From Azolla caroliniana (lineage: Eukaryota > Polypodiophyta): 64,000 bases of DNA. This document shows positions 44,331 to 57,799 of the stretch, piece by piece. The stretch covers positions 1,984,001 to 2,048,000 of the forward strand of contig JBHGNT010000011.1 of assembly GCA_043228905.1 (NCBI GenBank), read 5' to 3'. Each line of letters opens with the position of its first letter. Positions within the stretch are counted from its first letter, which is position 1. The notes beneath the pieces were generated by a model. It made no database searches. It was not told the origin of the DNA and saw nothing but the letters and a program-made list of their open reading frames with translations. Made by a program: the position numbers and the translations under genes.

Positions 44331-47300
44331 CATAGGAACCACCTCTTAGTAAGGGGCTCCCTTGCAATGGATGGGGTTCACATGCCAATCGCTTTTCACG
44401 TCCCGCAATGACCCGCACTGGGACAAAAAAAAAATTGTTTGCCAGGTCTCGACTTGGGACAGGCAAGGCAGGAGGCTACCACGCCTCTGAAATCCACCTG
44501 CAACCTCGGTAGCCTTCACTTCACAGATGTCAGATGAAGAAGATTGCACACCTCGATTGCAAGGTTGGACCTTCGTATGCTCGATGGATGTTTCCTCCTC
44601 CCTGCCTAGATGGGATCAACTCACGAATGTACAAAAGATGTGTCTGTGATGTCATCATGGCGACAAAGCATCCATACCATACTCTGTTTTATTGTCTTGG
44701 CGATAGAGAGGTAAGATCCATCAAAACTCGAGGACCTGATGCACATCGCGTACCGATCCAAAGCTTGGAATGCTTGTAGAAATGTGCGAGAGACAAATAA
44801 GAACAGAGAAGGGACTTGTAGTGGATTGAGTTCCATAAGCAAAAGGTTGAAGAGATTTGGAATGTGGCAATGCCCACTTGGGCTACTTGCTAATGATATA
44901 TTGATCACGACAAACATCAAAACGGGCTTTTATAAATGCACCCATAGTGGGGTGGAATAAGGACGCCAAGAACAACAAATTAGAATACTCGAACACATGC
45001 AAGGCATTAGGATGCCAACATACATTTGACACACCCAACAAGATATTCTCACATTCATGGCTATTTTATGTGAAAAGCAACATCACCCTCCTCACGCCTA
45101 GAGTAGTATCAACTATTGCATCCACCAACCTTGCACAACTCCTAGTTAGACATATAAATCTTTGATCAATAATGGAGCTTGATGAGGACTATCTAGAGTA
45201 GTATCCACTGTTGCATCCACCAACCTTGTACAACTTCTAGTTAGACATATCAACCCCCCTTCTTAGGCACATACACGTACTCTTTGCTTATGCGTAAGTG
45301 ACCATACTGACTACATTGCTTGCATGGTATAGCTTTTGCACCATCATAGAGATTCTCTAGTAACTCCTCGTGTTTTGGATCTCAATAGTTCATCTCTCTC
45401 CCTCAAACTCCTCCTCTGTGATCCCTTCTCTCTCTCTACATCATCCTCGTGATTCTTCGAATCATAGATGGAGGGAAAATGTTACTCTTCGTTTGAAATT
45501 GGGCATATTGTGCATTTGGGATCATATGCAAACGGAGGAGAGATTTAATGTTGACTTCTTGAGAAGCACATATTTGACACTTTCGGTGATACTAAGGCTT
45601 TTCTAAGGGGGGTAGAGGTAGCATCTCTAAGTCCACTTCAATAGATTTCAAAAATGTTCAAAAGGATTTTCTTATGGAGTTTCTTTAAGTTAAGATACAA
45701 AAGTCATGGATTCTTATACTTCCAAAGACCATATATCTTCCCATTGAGATCATGGATATGGAGAGGGTTGTGAACCACATGGTTAGGATTTTTAAAACAA
45801 TGACACGTCCACTTCATATAGTTGCATGGGAAGCATACAAAAGGTTCAACAAACACGGAAAAACATAACGAGGCATGGATGAATGCAAGAAATGAAGCAA
45901 CAATTTAGAAGACGGGATGTAATTATGTATCCACTTGCTTCATGATGCCTCGATAGATTTTTTAGTGAAATATGTATGTTTTGCTAAGTGAATGTCATAA
46001 ACGTGGGAGACATGCGGATGTTCATGTTTCCACACATATATCACATATGTTGCACCAAACTATAGAACCATAGACTACTTCTCCAATCAAGTAAACTACA
46101 CTCATCCACACCATTGGATTACATGCCTTTGTTTATAATTCCACCATTGCTTCCATACGAGTTTGCTCACACTCTCTTTGATGTTACATAGAGCATTAGA
46201 GTACTAACAAGAACGATGCATGTTTCCCCCTAAACAAGATAGCCCATGTAACTATTAAACTTTGTTGAGTATGTGAAGGAAGTGTGTCAAATGATGGGAT
46301 GTACTATTGGATTGATCAACATATGCGAAAACCAAATCTAGACATTTTATTAGCTCAAATTCATTTGTTGGTTCCTTTGACCTTCTTGGTCTAGAAAATG
46401 CATAGTTGAGACGATCCATTACGACGCCGAACTTTCCAAGTAAAAGTGTAAATGAGATATGACTCAATGAGACCAATGCAATCGTATATGAAACAAACAA
46501 ACTTTTGTTCCATATTTGAATTCATTCATTCACCTGAAATCAATTGCATTGACTAGACTACTTTACTAGAATGTAGACTAAATGCACTTCACTAGATGCC
46601 GCTCCAAAATGTTGGGATTGAATGCATGTCTTAGCTCTCTCTCATCGTTTCTTCATTACATTTGATTCACTTTTTCTTATCATCCGTGGTGTTGAAATCA
46701 ACCACAATCAAGCACGAATATTTTAAAGCACCATGCTTAGGATCGTGGGGTAGCTCAACCAAACACAACTCAAAATTAGAACTCCGAGAGGGCTCATGAG
46801 AGCCAAGTGCAATTGCACTCACTATCCTAATCACGAGTTCAAGGATGAGGAGCATTTCATGACACTATGGCATGGTGCATTCACAATAAGTTGATAATGC
46901 TTCCTACAATCAATTATGACATGCATCGATATCTTGTAAAGTCCCTAGTGAGCAACCCAGGATTGCTCACTACTTCAGCATAGGAGTGGTCTTCAAAATA
47001 CACATGAACCATGTGTGGCTACACCCTTTGCACTTGTAAACAAGATTGTCACGTAACCTTATTTTTGTGTTTCACAGGTCACGTTTTTAGCCTCCATTAG
47101 AAGATTAAGTTATCTTGATCACCACCATCCCTCTCTCTAATCAATATGAAAATATTCCACATTAGTCTAATAACCATATATTGTCCTTAATGATAATAAT
47201 AATCTCTCTCTCTCTTGGTAGAAGCACACTATTATATTAATTGTATGTAAAATCCACTTAGTTACAACACAATTGGAATATGCGTAATGCTTTCATCTTT

Positions 47301-47412
47301 GATAATTGTAATGCTTAAAGGTATTCTCATGTGGAATTTTTGGATGTTAGAGCATGTGGGGATCATTTCCTCAAATGCATATTCAGGTTCTCTCTCTCTC
47401 TCTCTGTCTCAT
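44331..47412. other. Intergenic, no gene recognised
   Basis: A ~60-bp segment (T-A-G-A-G-T-A-G-T-A-T-C, then C-A-T-C-C-A-C-C-A-A-C-C-T-T-G) occurs at 45099-45157 and again at 45191-45253. Short minus frames at 46255-46500 and 46667-46855 have protein-like composition but stop quickly and match nothing I know. Confidence 0.35.
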
Positions 47413-47416
47413 AATT

Positions 47417-47483
47417 ACCTTACCCTAGTGGTAAGTTGTTAGCGCTACAAGCATTGTGTTGTGGGTTCGAAACCCGACTTCCT
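47417..47483 (+). repeat. tRNA-derived SINE-like head
   Basis: A-box-like C-C-C-T-A-G-T-G-G-T-A-A-G at 47422-47434 and B box G-G-G-T-T-C-G-A-A-A-C-C-C at 47463-47475, a Pol III promoter layout. It is followed by two copies of a T-T-C-T-T-A-T-A-T-A-T-C-T-C-T-T word that also tails the reverse-oriented copies next door. Confidence 0.55.
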
Positions 47484-47522
47484 CACCTCTCTATTATATA
47501 CTTCTTATATATCTCTTAATTC

Positions 47523-47736
47523 ACTTCTTATATATCTCTTAATTCACTAGATGCCACTGTGGAATGTAGGGGTTGAACCCATGACCACCTGCTCTCCATT
47601 GGGCAACCTTACCAACTGAGCTCTCTCTCTCTCTCTCTCTACTTCTTATATATCTCTTAATTCACTAGATGCCACTGTGGAATGTAGGGGTTGAACCCAT
47701 GACCACCTGCTCTCCATTGGGCAACCTTACCAACTG

Positions 47737-47798
<62 letters not shown>
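47523..47798 (-). repeat. Two tandem copies of a tRNA-derived repeat with (CT)n
   Basis: Units 47523-47640 and 47641-47798, nearly identical apart from the length of the (CT)n tract (longest 47738-47797). On the minus strand each has A-G-C-T-C-A-G-T-T-G-G-T-A-A-G-G (A box) and G-G-G-T-T-C-A-A-C-C-C-C (B box), typical of a tRNA-derived SINE head. Confidence 0.65.
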
Positions 47799-47799
<1 letters not shown>

Positions 47800-50788
47800 G
47801 TTCAAATACATTGAAACGGGGAACACCTACAAGTGAATATATGTCTACTACGGAGCGCATTTAATCCATACTATTGCACGCTTGTGAATGCATACTAAGA
47901 AGCACATCTAACTTTTTCAAGAGAATATGTTCTATCCATAACAAGACTTGTAATGAAAGTTATTGTAACAAAGCAATTTATTTATCTGTTTGACATTTCC
48001 ATGGAGGGCATATTATCATTTGAAAAGTGGCATCCCTGCCTTAGGAACGACTTCCATGTTGTTCTACGACCTTGTTGATTCTACCTCAATTAGTGACATC
48101 CATGAACAATGAAGACAATGGTCATTGGGATGTGAATCAATGAATTGTGAGTTGTGACCTTCCTTAGTTGGCATGTGTTGACAAGGAGTCGCGTCAAAAG
48201 ACTAAATTAGTGATATGACATTATGTCAAGAGGTTGAATGATTGCAAATTGGGTGTGAGTCTCTTGTAATGAGATTGATATGTGTTCATTGTAAACAATC
48301 ATCAATAGCTTTCCAAATTCACTTTCCACAACCCATGGTTGAAAATGATAACATGAATTTATAAATTCACTTTCCATAACCCAAGGGTTGAAAATGATAT
48401 CATCTCTAATGTATCTTGCGAGTGAGCCTTATTCACTTTCCACGTTCACTTTCCACCATCCATTGCTTTCATAATTTTACAATGAAAACCTTAGGCATGA
48501 CAACAAAGCCATTCAAGGAACACCCATGTGTGGCATTTATCTCTTTTAGAAATATAATAAATTGACAAAACTTTGTTGCTTGCAACTCGACATTGTCACC
48601 AAACGAGTTTGTGAAATTCAATCCATACAGTGTCATGTGGGGTTCATCTCATCTTTTCGAGAATTGCATTTTGAGAATTGCAACCTAAGTCATTGATTCA
48701 AGTGGACATTAAGACTTTAAAATACAAATCAAGAAATTTTACCATATACCATTCCTAGGACCTAAAGTCTTCCAATAAAAATACAAAAGCTTAACATTCA
48801 TAAAACTTGCAAACTAAGTTGACATATTCGCATCAACAAATCTAAACTAAATTCACTTGCAATCAAGAAACATGAGGATTTAGCCATTCTACGAATTTAC
48901 AGTATTAGGCTAGTGTGACAAGTTGGAAGTTTTAGGAATGTTAAAGTTCATTCGATCATGAAAGCTCATCGATACCTAAAATTAAAAGTAACCCACTCCA
49001 TGCAAGTCTACGATGGCCATGATTAGGCTTGGAAAGGAATTGCACAACCGAAAAGTGTACAATGACTTTCAACCTAGAACCAAGCCCTTATTCATACTTT
49101 CTTCGCCAATACCCAACACCTTTGAGTTCTAATGAGCACAACGAGAATTATGGACCACAACCATTTTGGGTGATCATTTTCTTCCATTCATAATGCACCA
49201 ATAATTACAAATAAAATCACAATTTTCTACCATAAAAACAAACGTTGTCCCTATCTTAAATTAGAATGTGGAAGAAAGAATTCAATCTCATTCTATTCTA
49301 TTCCATATACCTATACTTGAGTAAAGTGCGGGGTCCCCCAAAACTATTTCTTTAACCGTGTGAATCTAGGCTTGATATCATGATAGGACAATTTTAATGT
49401 GAAAACCTCCAACCGTGCAATATTTAGAGGCCAGCGTAGGGGTGTTTACATGTTAACAAACATGAGGTCCAAAAGTACATAAAGTTTAAAATACTGACTT
49501 GGCGATTGAGAATCGACAATGACAACAAACAAATCATTCATCTTGTTTAGATGTTGAGAGCAAAACACTATACAATAAAACTTTCAATTGTGCCCAACAT
49601 TTAAAGGTTGTTGTGAAATGTACATATAAAAACGAAAAGACTTGATATGCTCAATGAGGTCCATGGCTCATCCAACCATTAGAATTTGCCTAGCTAGCCA
49701 TTTTTGTACCCATGTTTTGTAAATGCTAGCATCTATTGGTGCATCCCTTTTACTTCATTAAGATCCACATGTCTCTAGATTGATATATTTTGTTTTTGGC
49801 ACGTTGTACATTAAAATTTGATGTACAAAAAGTGTAGTTATCACAAAGATAGAAATTGGACATATTTTATTGGCATATTGCACATTAAATACACATAAAA
49901 AGTGTACTTATCATTGAGAAAAAAATAACATCAATGTGGATTCATAGGAAACCCATAGAAAAATAGATGTTAAATCAATTTTATAATCTTTTTGAGTGCA
50001 TTATGATTAATCATGAACTAAATACAATGTAGGGATTAATCCAATTCACCTACTACAAAGTAGCCTTGTCCAACTCACTAGCTCATAGGGCCTTGTAATA
50101 AATGTTAAGTAAATGGTTTACGATTTGTTGTATAATTTTTCATACCATGTTCATGGAGCATTCTTAACTTACAAGAAGAAGAACGGCATTTGGACAACCA
50201 AATAAAGTGGTATTTTCTAAACATTTCCTTGTTCTATAGCTTAATTGTTAATTTGGTTGAGAAGTTATATTCTAATGGTTTTGTCATGTTGTGAGACTCT
50301 AGCTCAATTATATACAACCTATCATCTACTATTGTTCGGCATATACCATAATGTATTTCTAGCAAATATCGATATCAAGTACCATGAATTTTGCTTAGAG
50401 CTGATTTAGCCTTCACATTGGCCCCTGTGGATCTAGACAACCCTTCATTGTGGAAGTTGATGCTTTTGATTTTGCATGTAGAAACATCTTGTTGGTATAG
50501 TTATGCATGATAATCAAATGGTGAACAACATCTAGGATAACAAAATGGTGACCATGCATTGATAGTAGATGGTCGTTATGTGTAGGCCCATGGATACTAT
50601 TTATAGAGAATTAAGCTTTTTAAACCATTCAGGTCTAACACTAGCCTATGATCACTCTTGTACTTATTGTTTAGAATACAATTATATATTTTTCTTGTTT
50701 CAATATTTCTTGTCTTTAATACTTAACAAAAGCATACAAGTACCCTAACCTCTTGATTTATAATTTTTCTCCCAAATGTGGTTGTTTA
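47799..50788. other. Intergenic, no gene recognised
   Basis: A short direct repeat C-A-C-T-T-T-C-C-A-x-A-A-C-C-C-A near 48321 and 48368, and a pair of A-A-A-A-A-G-T-G-T-A segments near 49828 and 49896. No credible reading frame. Confidence 0.35.
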
Positions 50789-50796
50789 GTTCAAAG

Positions 50797-51287
50797 TAGC
50801 AATGGCACGGTTAGGTTTCGGTTTCAAGGCAAATAAACTGAACCGAACTGAAACCAAATTGTTTATATAAAACAAAAACCAAACCAAACCGTTTATGAAC
50901 TCTCAAGTATTTAAACCAAACCATTTTTACCCAAACCGTTTAGGGAAAAGTTGAAAACCAAATCGAACCATTTAATAAAAAATTTAAACCTAATAATTTA
51001 AGTCAAACTAATTTTACATCTAAATAAATAACAATACATTAAATTAAATACGCATTTAAGTTAAATCTATAAAATCAATAAAAAACCATTAAATCAATAA
51101 ATTATTAAGGTAAAAAAAATAGTTAACCAAAAACCTATAAACCTTTAAACCAAACTTACAAACCTAAAAAGCCGAATTGAACCGAAACCGGACCGTTTAT
51201 AAAAAATCCAAACCAAACCAAAATTAATTTTTTTTGGAACCAATAAACCGTTAAGTTCTATTTGAGCCGAAACCGTGCCCATTGCTA
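50797..51287. mobile_element. hAT-type MITE
   Basis: 491 bp. Starts TAGCAATGGCACGGTT and ends A-A-C-C-G-T-G-C-C-C-A-T-T-G-C-T-A, inverted repeats fitting the hAT terminal style T-A-G-N-G-N-T-G. Flanks are GTTCAAAG (50789-50796) and GTACAAAG (51288-51295): an 8-bp target duplication with one mismatch, the size hAT transposases make. The interior is A-A-C-C-G/A-A-A-C-C-rich with no coding capacity, so it would need a transposase supplied elsewhere. Confidence 0.8.
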
Positions 51288-51295
51288 GTACAAAG

Positions 51296-51842
51296 CAAGG
51301 GAAGGAGTAGATGATGGGCTTCTAAATACTGATCTACACAATAGGTAATGTAGTTGATGGGTTTGTAGGCAATGGTGTGTCGAGCCTCAACCTAATTAGT
51401 TGGGCCTACGCTGACGCTAAGTCTAGGCTTCATACTTATCTACCATTTCCTCCCTCCCTCACCCCTTGTTTCCAATTACTTGTCATGCTCTTAAAATACC
51501 TCCACTAAACGTATACGGTATAAATATTAAAGTTGCCCTCATTAAATAAACATATATCCTAAAAAACTACTCTGCCCTCCTTCCCCATTCTCCATACGAA
51601 TAAAGTTTAAACACACAACACATGTACACACACATTCATAATACATATAGAACACAAACACACATCTATTCGTGCAACACTTATATATACATATACTGTT
51701 ATACACATATTTTGACACACATATTCAGCCAAATACGAGAACATACATATACACACAAGAGTGAACATATGATAAACATGCAAAACCCCTATGCACATTT
51801 ACATGCACATGTACCGTTGCACATCAAACACATGTATCACTA
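51296..51842. other. Intergenic, C-A-rich
   Basis: A-C-A-C-A-C and A-C-A-T-A-T words dominate 51608-51800; the small open frames on both strands there are by-products of the repeat. Confidence 0.4.
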
Positions 51843-51925
51843 CAAGAAGGCATGGATTTGTGTTTTTGTGAATAATAAAGGGGTTTGTTTTATTATTCAC
51901 AAAAACACAATTCCACGCCTTCTTG
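51843..51925. repeat. Near-perfect 37-bp inverted repeat (hairpin)
   Basis: Arms 51843-51879 and 51889-51925 pair at 35 of 37 positions around a 9-base loop. The left arm is preceded by C-A-C-T-A, giving C-A-C-T-A-C-A-A-G-A-A, the usual start of CACTA transposons; the right end lacks the matching T-A-G-T-G. Candidate miniature CACTA element or small-RNA hairpin. Confidence 0.7.
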
Positions 51926-54900
51926 GGGACACTCACTCTATCACTTGCATTTTTCCCTACAAGCATTGACTAAAATAGGAAACCTAAAATTTGCGCCCAC
52001 ATCTACACTCACTCACTCACTCTTTTGCCCAATTCTAAGTGTCCATACACCTATTGACAAAGTGAATTAAGTGTGTGTTCGCTTTTGTACCTTGCAAATG
52101 GTCGACTTCAACGAACCCTAAAGGCAACATTCTCAAACCCATCTTCGTCGGTTCAAGACTATAGTGGTTCTACTTGCATCTTTCACACTCTTGTCACAAA
52201 TTCTTGCAACGCCGCCTTTCAAACCATTTCGTCACATATGGCATTCATTTGGAACTCAAAATTTCTTTTATGTATCATTTGAACTTTTTTACTTGCATCC
52301 CTTGCAATTCTAGTTAATTGGAGGGAGTTTATTTTTGGAAACACCAAGTAAGGCTATAGATGAAATACGTACATACATGTATCTACCCATGTTTTAAAAC
52401 CAAGGTTGAGTTCTTGCGATCAACTTAAATAAATATTTCGGTGTACAGTAAAACCACTCCACCTTGTCAAAAAACTGCCTCTAAAATATACCTTTGACCC
52501 ATATTACATGAAACTCCAAATGGTGCAATTATGCTCATTGAGGTCACCCTTTTTGGTATCCAAAGAACTTCATAGATTATGCCATATCTTTGTTCAAATC
52601 CTAGTAATTGTCTGCACAAGCCTTTCTTCATGTTTTGGACTACCTTCAATCAACAAAATTTGAACACATTTTGAAATACCAAAACAAAAGGCTACTTACC
52701 AATTGCCATATTTCAATTTTACCAGTCACTATTGTGGATTCAAGGGTATATTTGTTTTTTGCATCAAACCATGTCTCAAAGAAATAACATCTACAATATC
52801 CTCCTACTCATATAACATAGTTTTCCCTTGTACAACCTCTTATAACATTGCTCCGCATGTATACACGCTTTGTGCACATATTGGTATTTATATTTTTAAG
52901 ATTCTTTTCCACATTTCCATTGCAAATTCACAGCTCCACAAACAATGTTAAGCAATCTCTTTGGACGCATACAAAAATGACATATTGTCTGCATTTGCCT
53001 CTTTTCTCCACTAATTAATTGGCATAGTTTAATGAATCAACAACCATCTAAAAGAAAGGTTTTTTCTACTCATTTTATATTACACAAACTATTTCCAAAA
53101 TTGCTTGAATTGTGTAGGGAGATTTTGTTACTTTTCTAGGAAACATTTGCAACCATGTATTCAACAACCCTTTCCATGCCCATGATCTCAATGGGAATGT
53201 TCCAATTTCTAGAAGTAGGAGCATGTAAGGTGTTTGTATATATGCTTGGAAAAAACTTCAAAACAATTAGCTTTTTTTAATCTTTTTCCAAGTGGACCTA
53301 CGCATGCTACTATCCTAAGTCTTAACATAGAGTGTGTAGGGCTACTTTAACCACATAGAAAAGCACATGTGCAAAGAGGTAATTTTTAAGGATCCCAACA
53401 TTTCATGTCTCTTCAATGTCATATATTTTTAAATGCATATTAAGACACATTTCCTACTTCCAAGTGGTAACACATTGTTGGAGGGACCTTTAAGCCCAAT
53501 GTATTTTGAGTTTGCTATTGTTTCAAGCAGTCGATTATCGTATGCAATGCACCAACATGGTTTATCTTGATTTTGAGTTTCCATGAAGATTTTTTTTTGT
53601 TTTGGAGTTATTGAAACTCAAATTATTGGGCAAATTTATATTGTTTTATGGAAAAGGTATTATACTCTTAGGACATAAGCTAAAGTAGCCTTGTTGAAAA
53701 ACTTTTTTTAGCTCTAGTTCCATCTTGATTTGAACCATTCAATAGTGAAAGGGAATGTTAACAAATATCGAAGCCAAAAGTACATACCCTTTAAGTGTTG
53801 AAATGTTGGCAAAGTAGTAAGCTTATGTTGACAATATATTAGTTAGAAGTTAGAACATAATACAACTCAATTTAGCCTCAATAATACCCAAGATATTGAG
53901 ATCCCTCATATAGACAAATGTCACATTCAAAATTAGTAACAAAAAATCCACAAGAAAAAAACATTTTGGTTGTTTGAAAGTCTTATAAACTTGATTTTAG
54001 AGAGGCTATGAAATGTTTCTATGGTATACTTCTTTGTGGGAAAGCACTTGGTAAAACTTATGCACATTGTTATATGTGGGGGGTAAAAGAAAATGTATCA
54101 TGTCGATTTCACTAGGGAGCTAGCCCCATCCAACTATCTTTATCTCAATCTCAATCTCAATCTACTATTTTGACCCCATTGAAGAAGACGAGGAAGAAGA
54201 AAAAGACGAGGAAGAGGAAGAAGAAGAAGAAGATAACAATGACCTTCATGAATCATAAGGCTGCCATAGAGGTAAGTCATTGTCTTGTCTCAAGACACTA
54301 TAATAACTATGCATATTAATTCCATATCTTTTACGAGTACTCATATATACACGATCATCATTACAATATGCCATAATACCAACAATACTCTTAAAGTTAA
54401 CTTCAATGAACTTTAAACACATGCATACAAAACGTTACCCACTCATTCCACTTGAATACATATCATGAAAGCTCGTAAAGACATAAAGGTCCTCAAAAAG
54501 CTTAATGTTCTGAAGAACGTGCTTAATCATGATACATTAATGAAGTTATCATGCAATTTATTGACTGAAAATAGCACAAAAACCAACATTTTTGTCAAAA
54601 GTTCACACCACTGCACATGTTATTGAACACAAAAAATATAAATTTAATCAAGCATAATTCCAAACAAATCAAAGGAACATATTGATATCAACTTGCATTT
54701 TCTATGTGAAAAATGATGTAAACATAAACAATGACTAAATATGTCTTCCTTTTATTCAAAGAGATTCAAAGGAAATTTTTGGTCAAGTAGGCACACCTTT
54801 CTGCGATAGCTTGTTCTTTTGTCATTTTCTCCAATGAGAAAGAATGAACATCTTGCACCCTCTCTAAAGTCCCCCCCCCCCCCCCCCCCCAAAAAAAAAA

Positions 54901-54945
54901 AAAAAAACTCCTTCCATTAGTGATAAAATTTTACCGATAAGAGGG
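51926..54945. other. Intergenic with low-complexity tracts
   Basis: A purine-rich G-A-A/G-A-G run at 54181-54230 can be read as Asp/Glu repeats on the plus strand, but no surrounding gene is visible. A run of 20 C then 17 A lies at 54871-54907. Nothing else recognised. Confidence 0.4.
54871..54907 (+). repeat. Homopolymer junction C(20)A(17)
   Basis: Twenty C followed directly by seventeen A. Could be genuine, or a collapsed or artefactual assembly join. Confidence 0.85.
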
Positions 54946-56380
54946 TTATATACAAATCCCTGTAGGGACGCGATAGTTCCATCTTATGTGGATGCCCACT
55001 GACTCAAGAAAGGGAGAGGACGAGCATTGTTGGATGAAGGCTAGTCGTCGTCTTTCAACTCCATCAGATCCGCCCTTGAGGCCATTGTATTGGATCTTTA
55101 GAGTGGCTACAACTTCACTCCATATCTCTTGCATTACATTACTGGATGCGCGGGTTGGTTGGAGAAGACCCGTTTACACTATCGTTTCCATACAATCCAA
55201 AGAGTAATTGGGCTGAGCAATTCCAACACAACATGAAATTTGGCATTAATAGGAGTTGAGTGGATATTGTTGATGATGGAAAAAAAAACCTCTTGTGCTT
55301 TTATCACCAAAGTCATCCCCTCCTCCTGATGTTCGTACCATTCAATTGGGGCTTGCCAAGATAACCAACATACATTTCCCCACTTGATTGTGCCTTGCAC
55401 TTGGCATAATTGCAATAGGCGGCCAATCCCCCGCCATATTCGAAGGGTCTTTGGGTAGTCCCACAGAGCATGTTGGATTGATTTTGTTGCATTTGGGCTA
55501 CACAATTAGGAGAGCTAAGGTTCCCACACTGCCACGCTCCAACCGGTAATGACTTATGTATCAATAGTCATTGGAACGTGGTAATTCGCCTAGTGTGTTG
55601 TTGTTTCCAGATTTTCTACCAAAACATAGTGATAATTGTATGAGGAACATGATATGTGTGTCATACCTTTGCAACAACCAGCTCTCGGGCAGTTTGAGCA
55701 GCTAGAATGTGGTGACCCAATCTAGTCGTGAATTAGAAGAAAGTGATGGCTTTGCTTCCTTGATCCACATAAGGATCGTGCCACGTCCATTGCAAAGGGT
55801 TCCAATTGACCTTACATAGCCATGTGTTTTCATGAGTACATATGTGCCATTCTTATTGTACTTTAATCGGATCAAGATCTACAATCCATTTATGACTAGT
55901 ATATGCGAGTACTTGAATTGCCATATTCAATGTTGGTGTCTCATTGTCTCACAATTCATGGTCTTCCATCCTGTTCGGTGTTTCTCTACCTCTTGGGATC
56001 AAAGAGCCCTCCTCCTCGTAGCCTATCCACATCTCCATTGTCGTCTTTTGATTAGTTCCCTAAGCAATAGAGTGTTAATAATTTCAAATCTCATAGTCCA
56101 TCCACCCCTAATTCCATGGAGTATGTTGGCTTGATTTTGTATTGGAAATGGCATAAACCGTCTCCAACATTCTATACTCTTTCTTGGACCTTCTGCAATG
56201 CATCCCCACGACATCTCCTTAATTGATCCAATAAGTTGACCAAATTCATCTTTGATACATGGGTTCCATAGGATGTGTTGACTAAACCAAGCAAGTTTGG
56301 AATTAGGTTGACCGCATTTGAGCCCTCGTCTTATGTCACACCACACCTTCCACATGGATGCATTGAATCTATCCTCCAAT
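54946..56380 (-). pseudogene. LINE-like (non-LTR) remnant, post-RT region
   Basis: Minus-strand pieces in shifting frames. 55179-55505 has S-I-Q-H-A-L-W-D-Y-P-K-T-L-R-I-W, close to the H-A-L-W-x-C-P-x-A-x-x-V-W signature of the zinc-binding region after plant LINE reverse transcriptases, then S-P-I-T-L-W-I-V-W-K-R. The frame continues by similarity into 54946-55134. 56023-56379 (V-W-C-D-I-R-R-G-L-K) seems to be the preceding part. No reverse transcriptase core is left. Assignment rests on short motifs. Confidence 0.45.
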
Positions 56381-57799
56381 TGGTGTGAGAAATCTCTTTA
56401 AAGGTTTTTTAAAATTGTTTGTATATATACACACATATATTATTATTTCTTGTTTTAAAAATAATTTTAGGTATTCTTATTGTCATTATTGATAACAAAA
56501 TGCTCTCTTAGTATGAATGCTCTATAGATCACTCATCAAATGATGCGGGTGATCTTGTAGTTCTCATTCTTTGAATGTGCGTTATCCAATGCTATGTCTC
56601 TCATATCAAGCATGTAATCCATCAACTTGTGCATTAGATATAGTAACACCGAGACATTTGAAATAGGTAATATGTCGTATTCCTTTTTTATATTTACAAT
56701 GTCAAGAACCACCTTGTTTAGGCGAAATTTCAAGAACATATCACGCATGCGTACACGATTTTTAAAGACACCACTCAAATATGCAGGTAATATTTTAAAG
56801 ACTGCAAAATTAACCTTCATTTATTCAATCTATGATAAATTTATCCAATTCTCATATAAGATGACGAGAATCCATGCAATTATAATTGTATTATGCTTCA
56901 TTGTACATAATGTTAAATTCAAATCCAACTTAACAAATTTTGAAATGCAATTATGTGTGTATATTTGTATCTAAGACTTATGAAGAGGAATATGTCAAGT
57001 TTGTAAATAGGGTTTAAGGTTATAACCGGAGTTCGTAAAAGCAAATCTCACGCGATACCACGCATGCAAAAAAACCATTGTGCAAATTATATGTCAATCA
57101 TGTGAGCAAACGTGAACGCATAATTATAAGAACAACTGTCTTGGCTTAGTATCATTATGATTACCCAAAACTAGTTTACTAAGAATTATGACAACATAAA
57201 CCATATTATTAGGATACCAAATATACTTAAACAATAAGTTCAATGAATCATATGTAATGTCTAATTTACACATTAACAAGAGTCACCCATTTAGGTTGAA
57301 AATAACCGATATACAATAATATCCAATCATTGTCAAACAAATGATAGAGTAAAAAGCAAATGTTTAATGAAAGTTATACTTAACCATATACTCTACTAGT
57401 CAAAACACATTTAAGACACATTGAAAAGAGACACCAAAAGGATAGAGTAAAGACAAAATGTTACTAGGAGATTATACTCAAACCAAAAGTTGTTATGATT
57501 CAAAATAATGTTCAATTCATACACAAAGCACTATATGTATATATATGTTTCATTCCATTAGTAAATTTGGAGCTGGCTGCTCTTCATGATCAGCTGACTG
57601 TTGTGTGACGTGTCATATCAACATTTGCCTCTTATGTTTGCTCAGCTAAATCAAGCATTTGATCGGATTGTAGTACATCCTCAACATCAACAAGCGTCTA
57701 TAGGTTCCATTGGTTCTTTGGAGGTCAATTGGAACATCCCAGTTTCATTAATATGCTTTGCCCCAACCTCTTGGTCTTGGCCGGGACAATCCCAAATAC
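56381..57799. other. Intergenic, AT-rich, no gene recognised
   Basis: Short complementary open frames at 56536-56974 overlap on both strands and have no recognisable motif. 57600-57799 may hold 3' sequence of the methyltransferase-like gene on the minus strand, but nothing conserved is visible. Confidence 0.35.

Noticed and set aside
51622-51969. Plus-strand open frame rich in Tyr, His and Thr
   Set aside because: It is produced by A-C-A-C and A-C-A-T-A-T repeats and runs into the hairpin.
54181-54230. An acidic protein tail (Asp/Glu run)
   Set aside because: No open gene leads into it; a simple purine repeat explains it.
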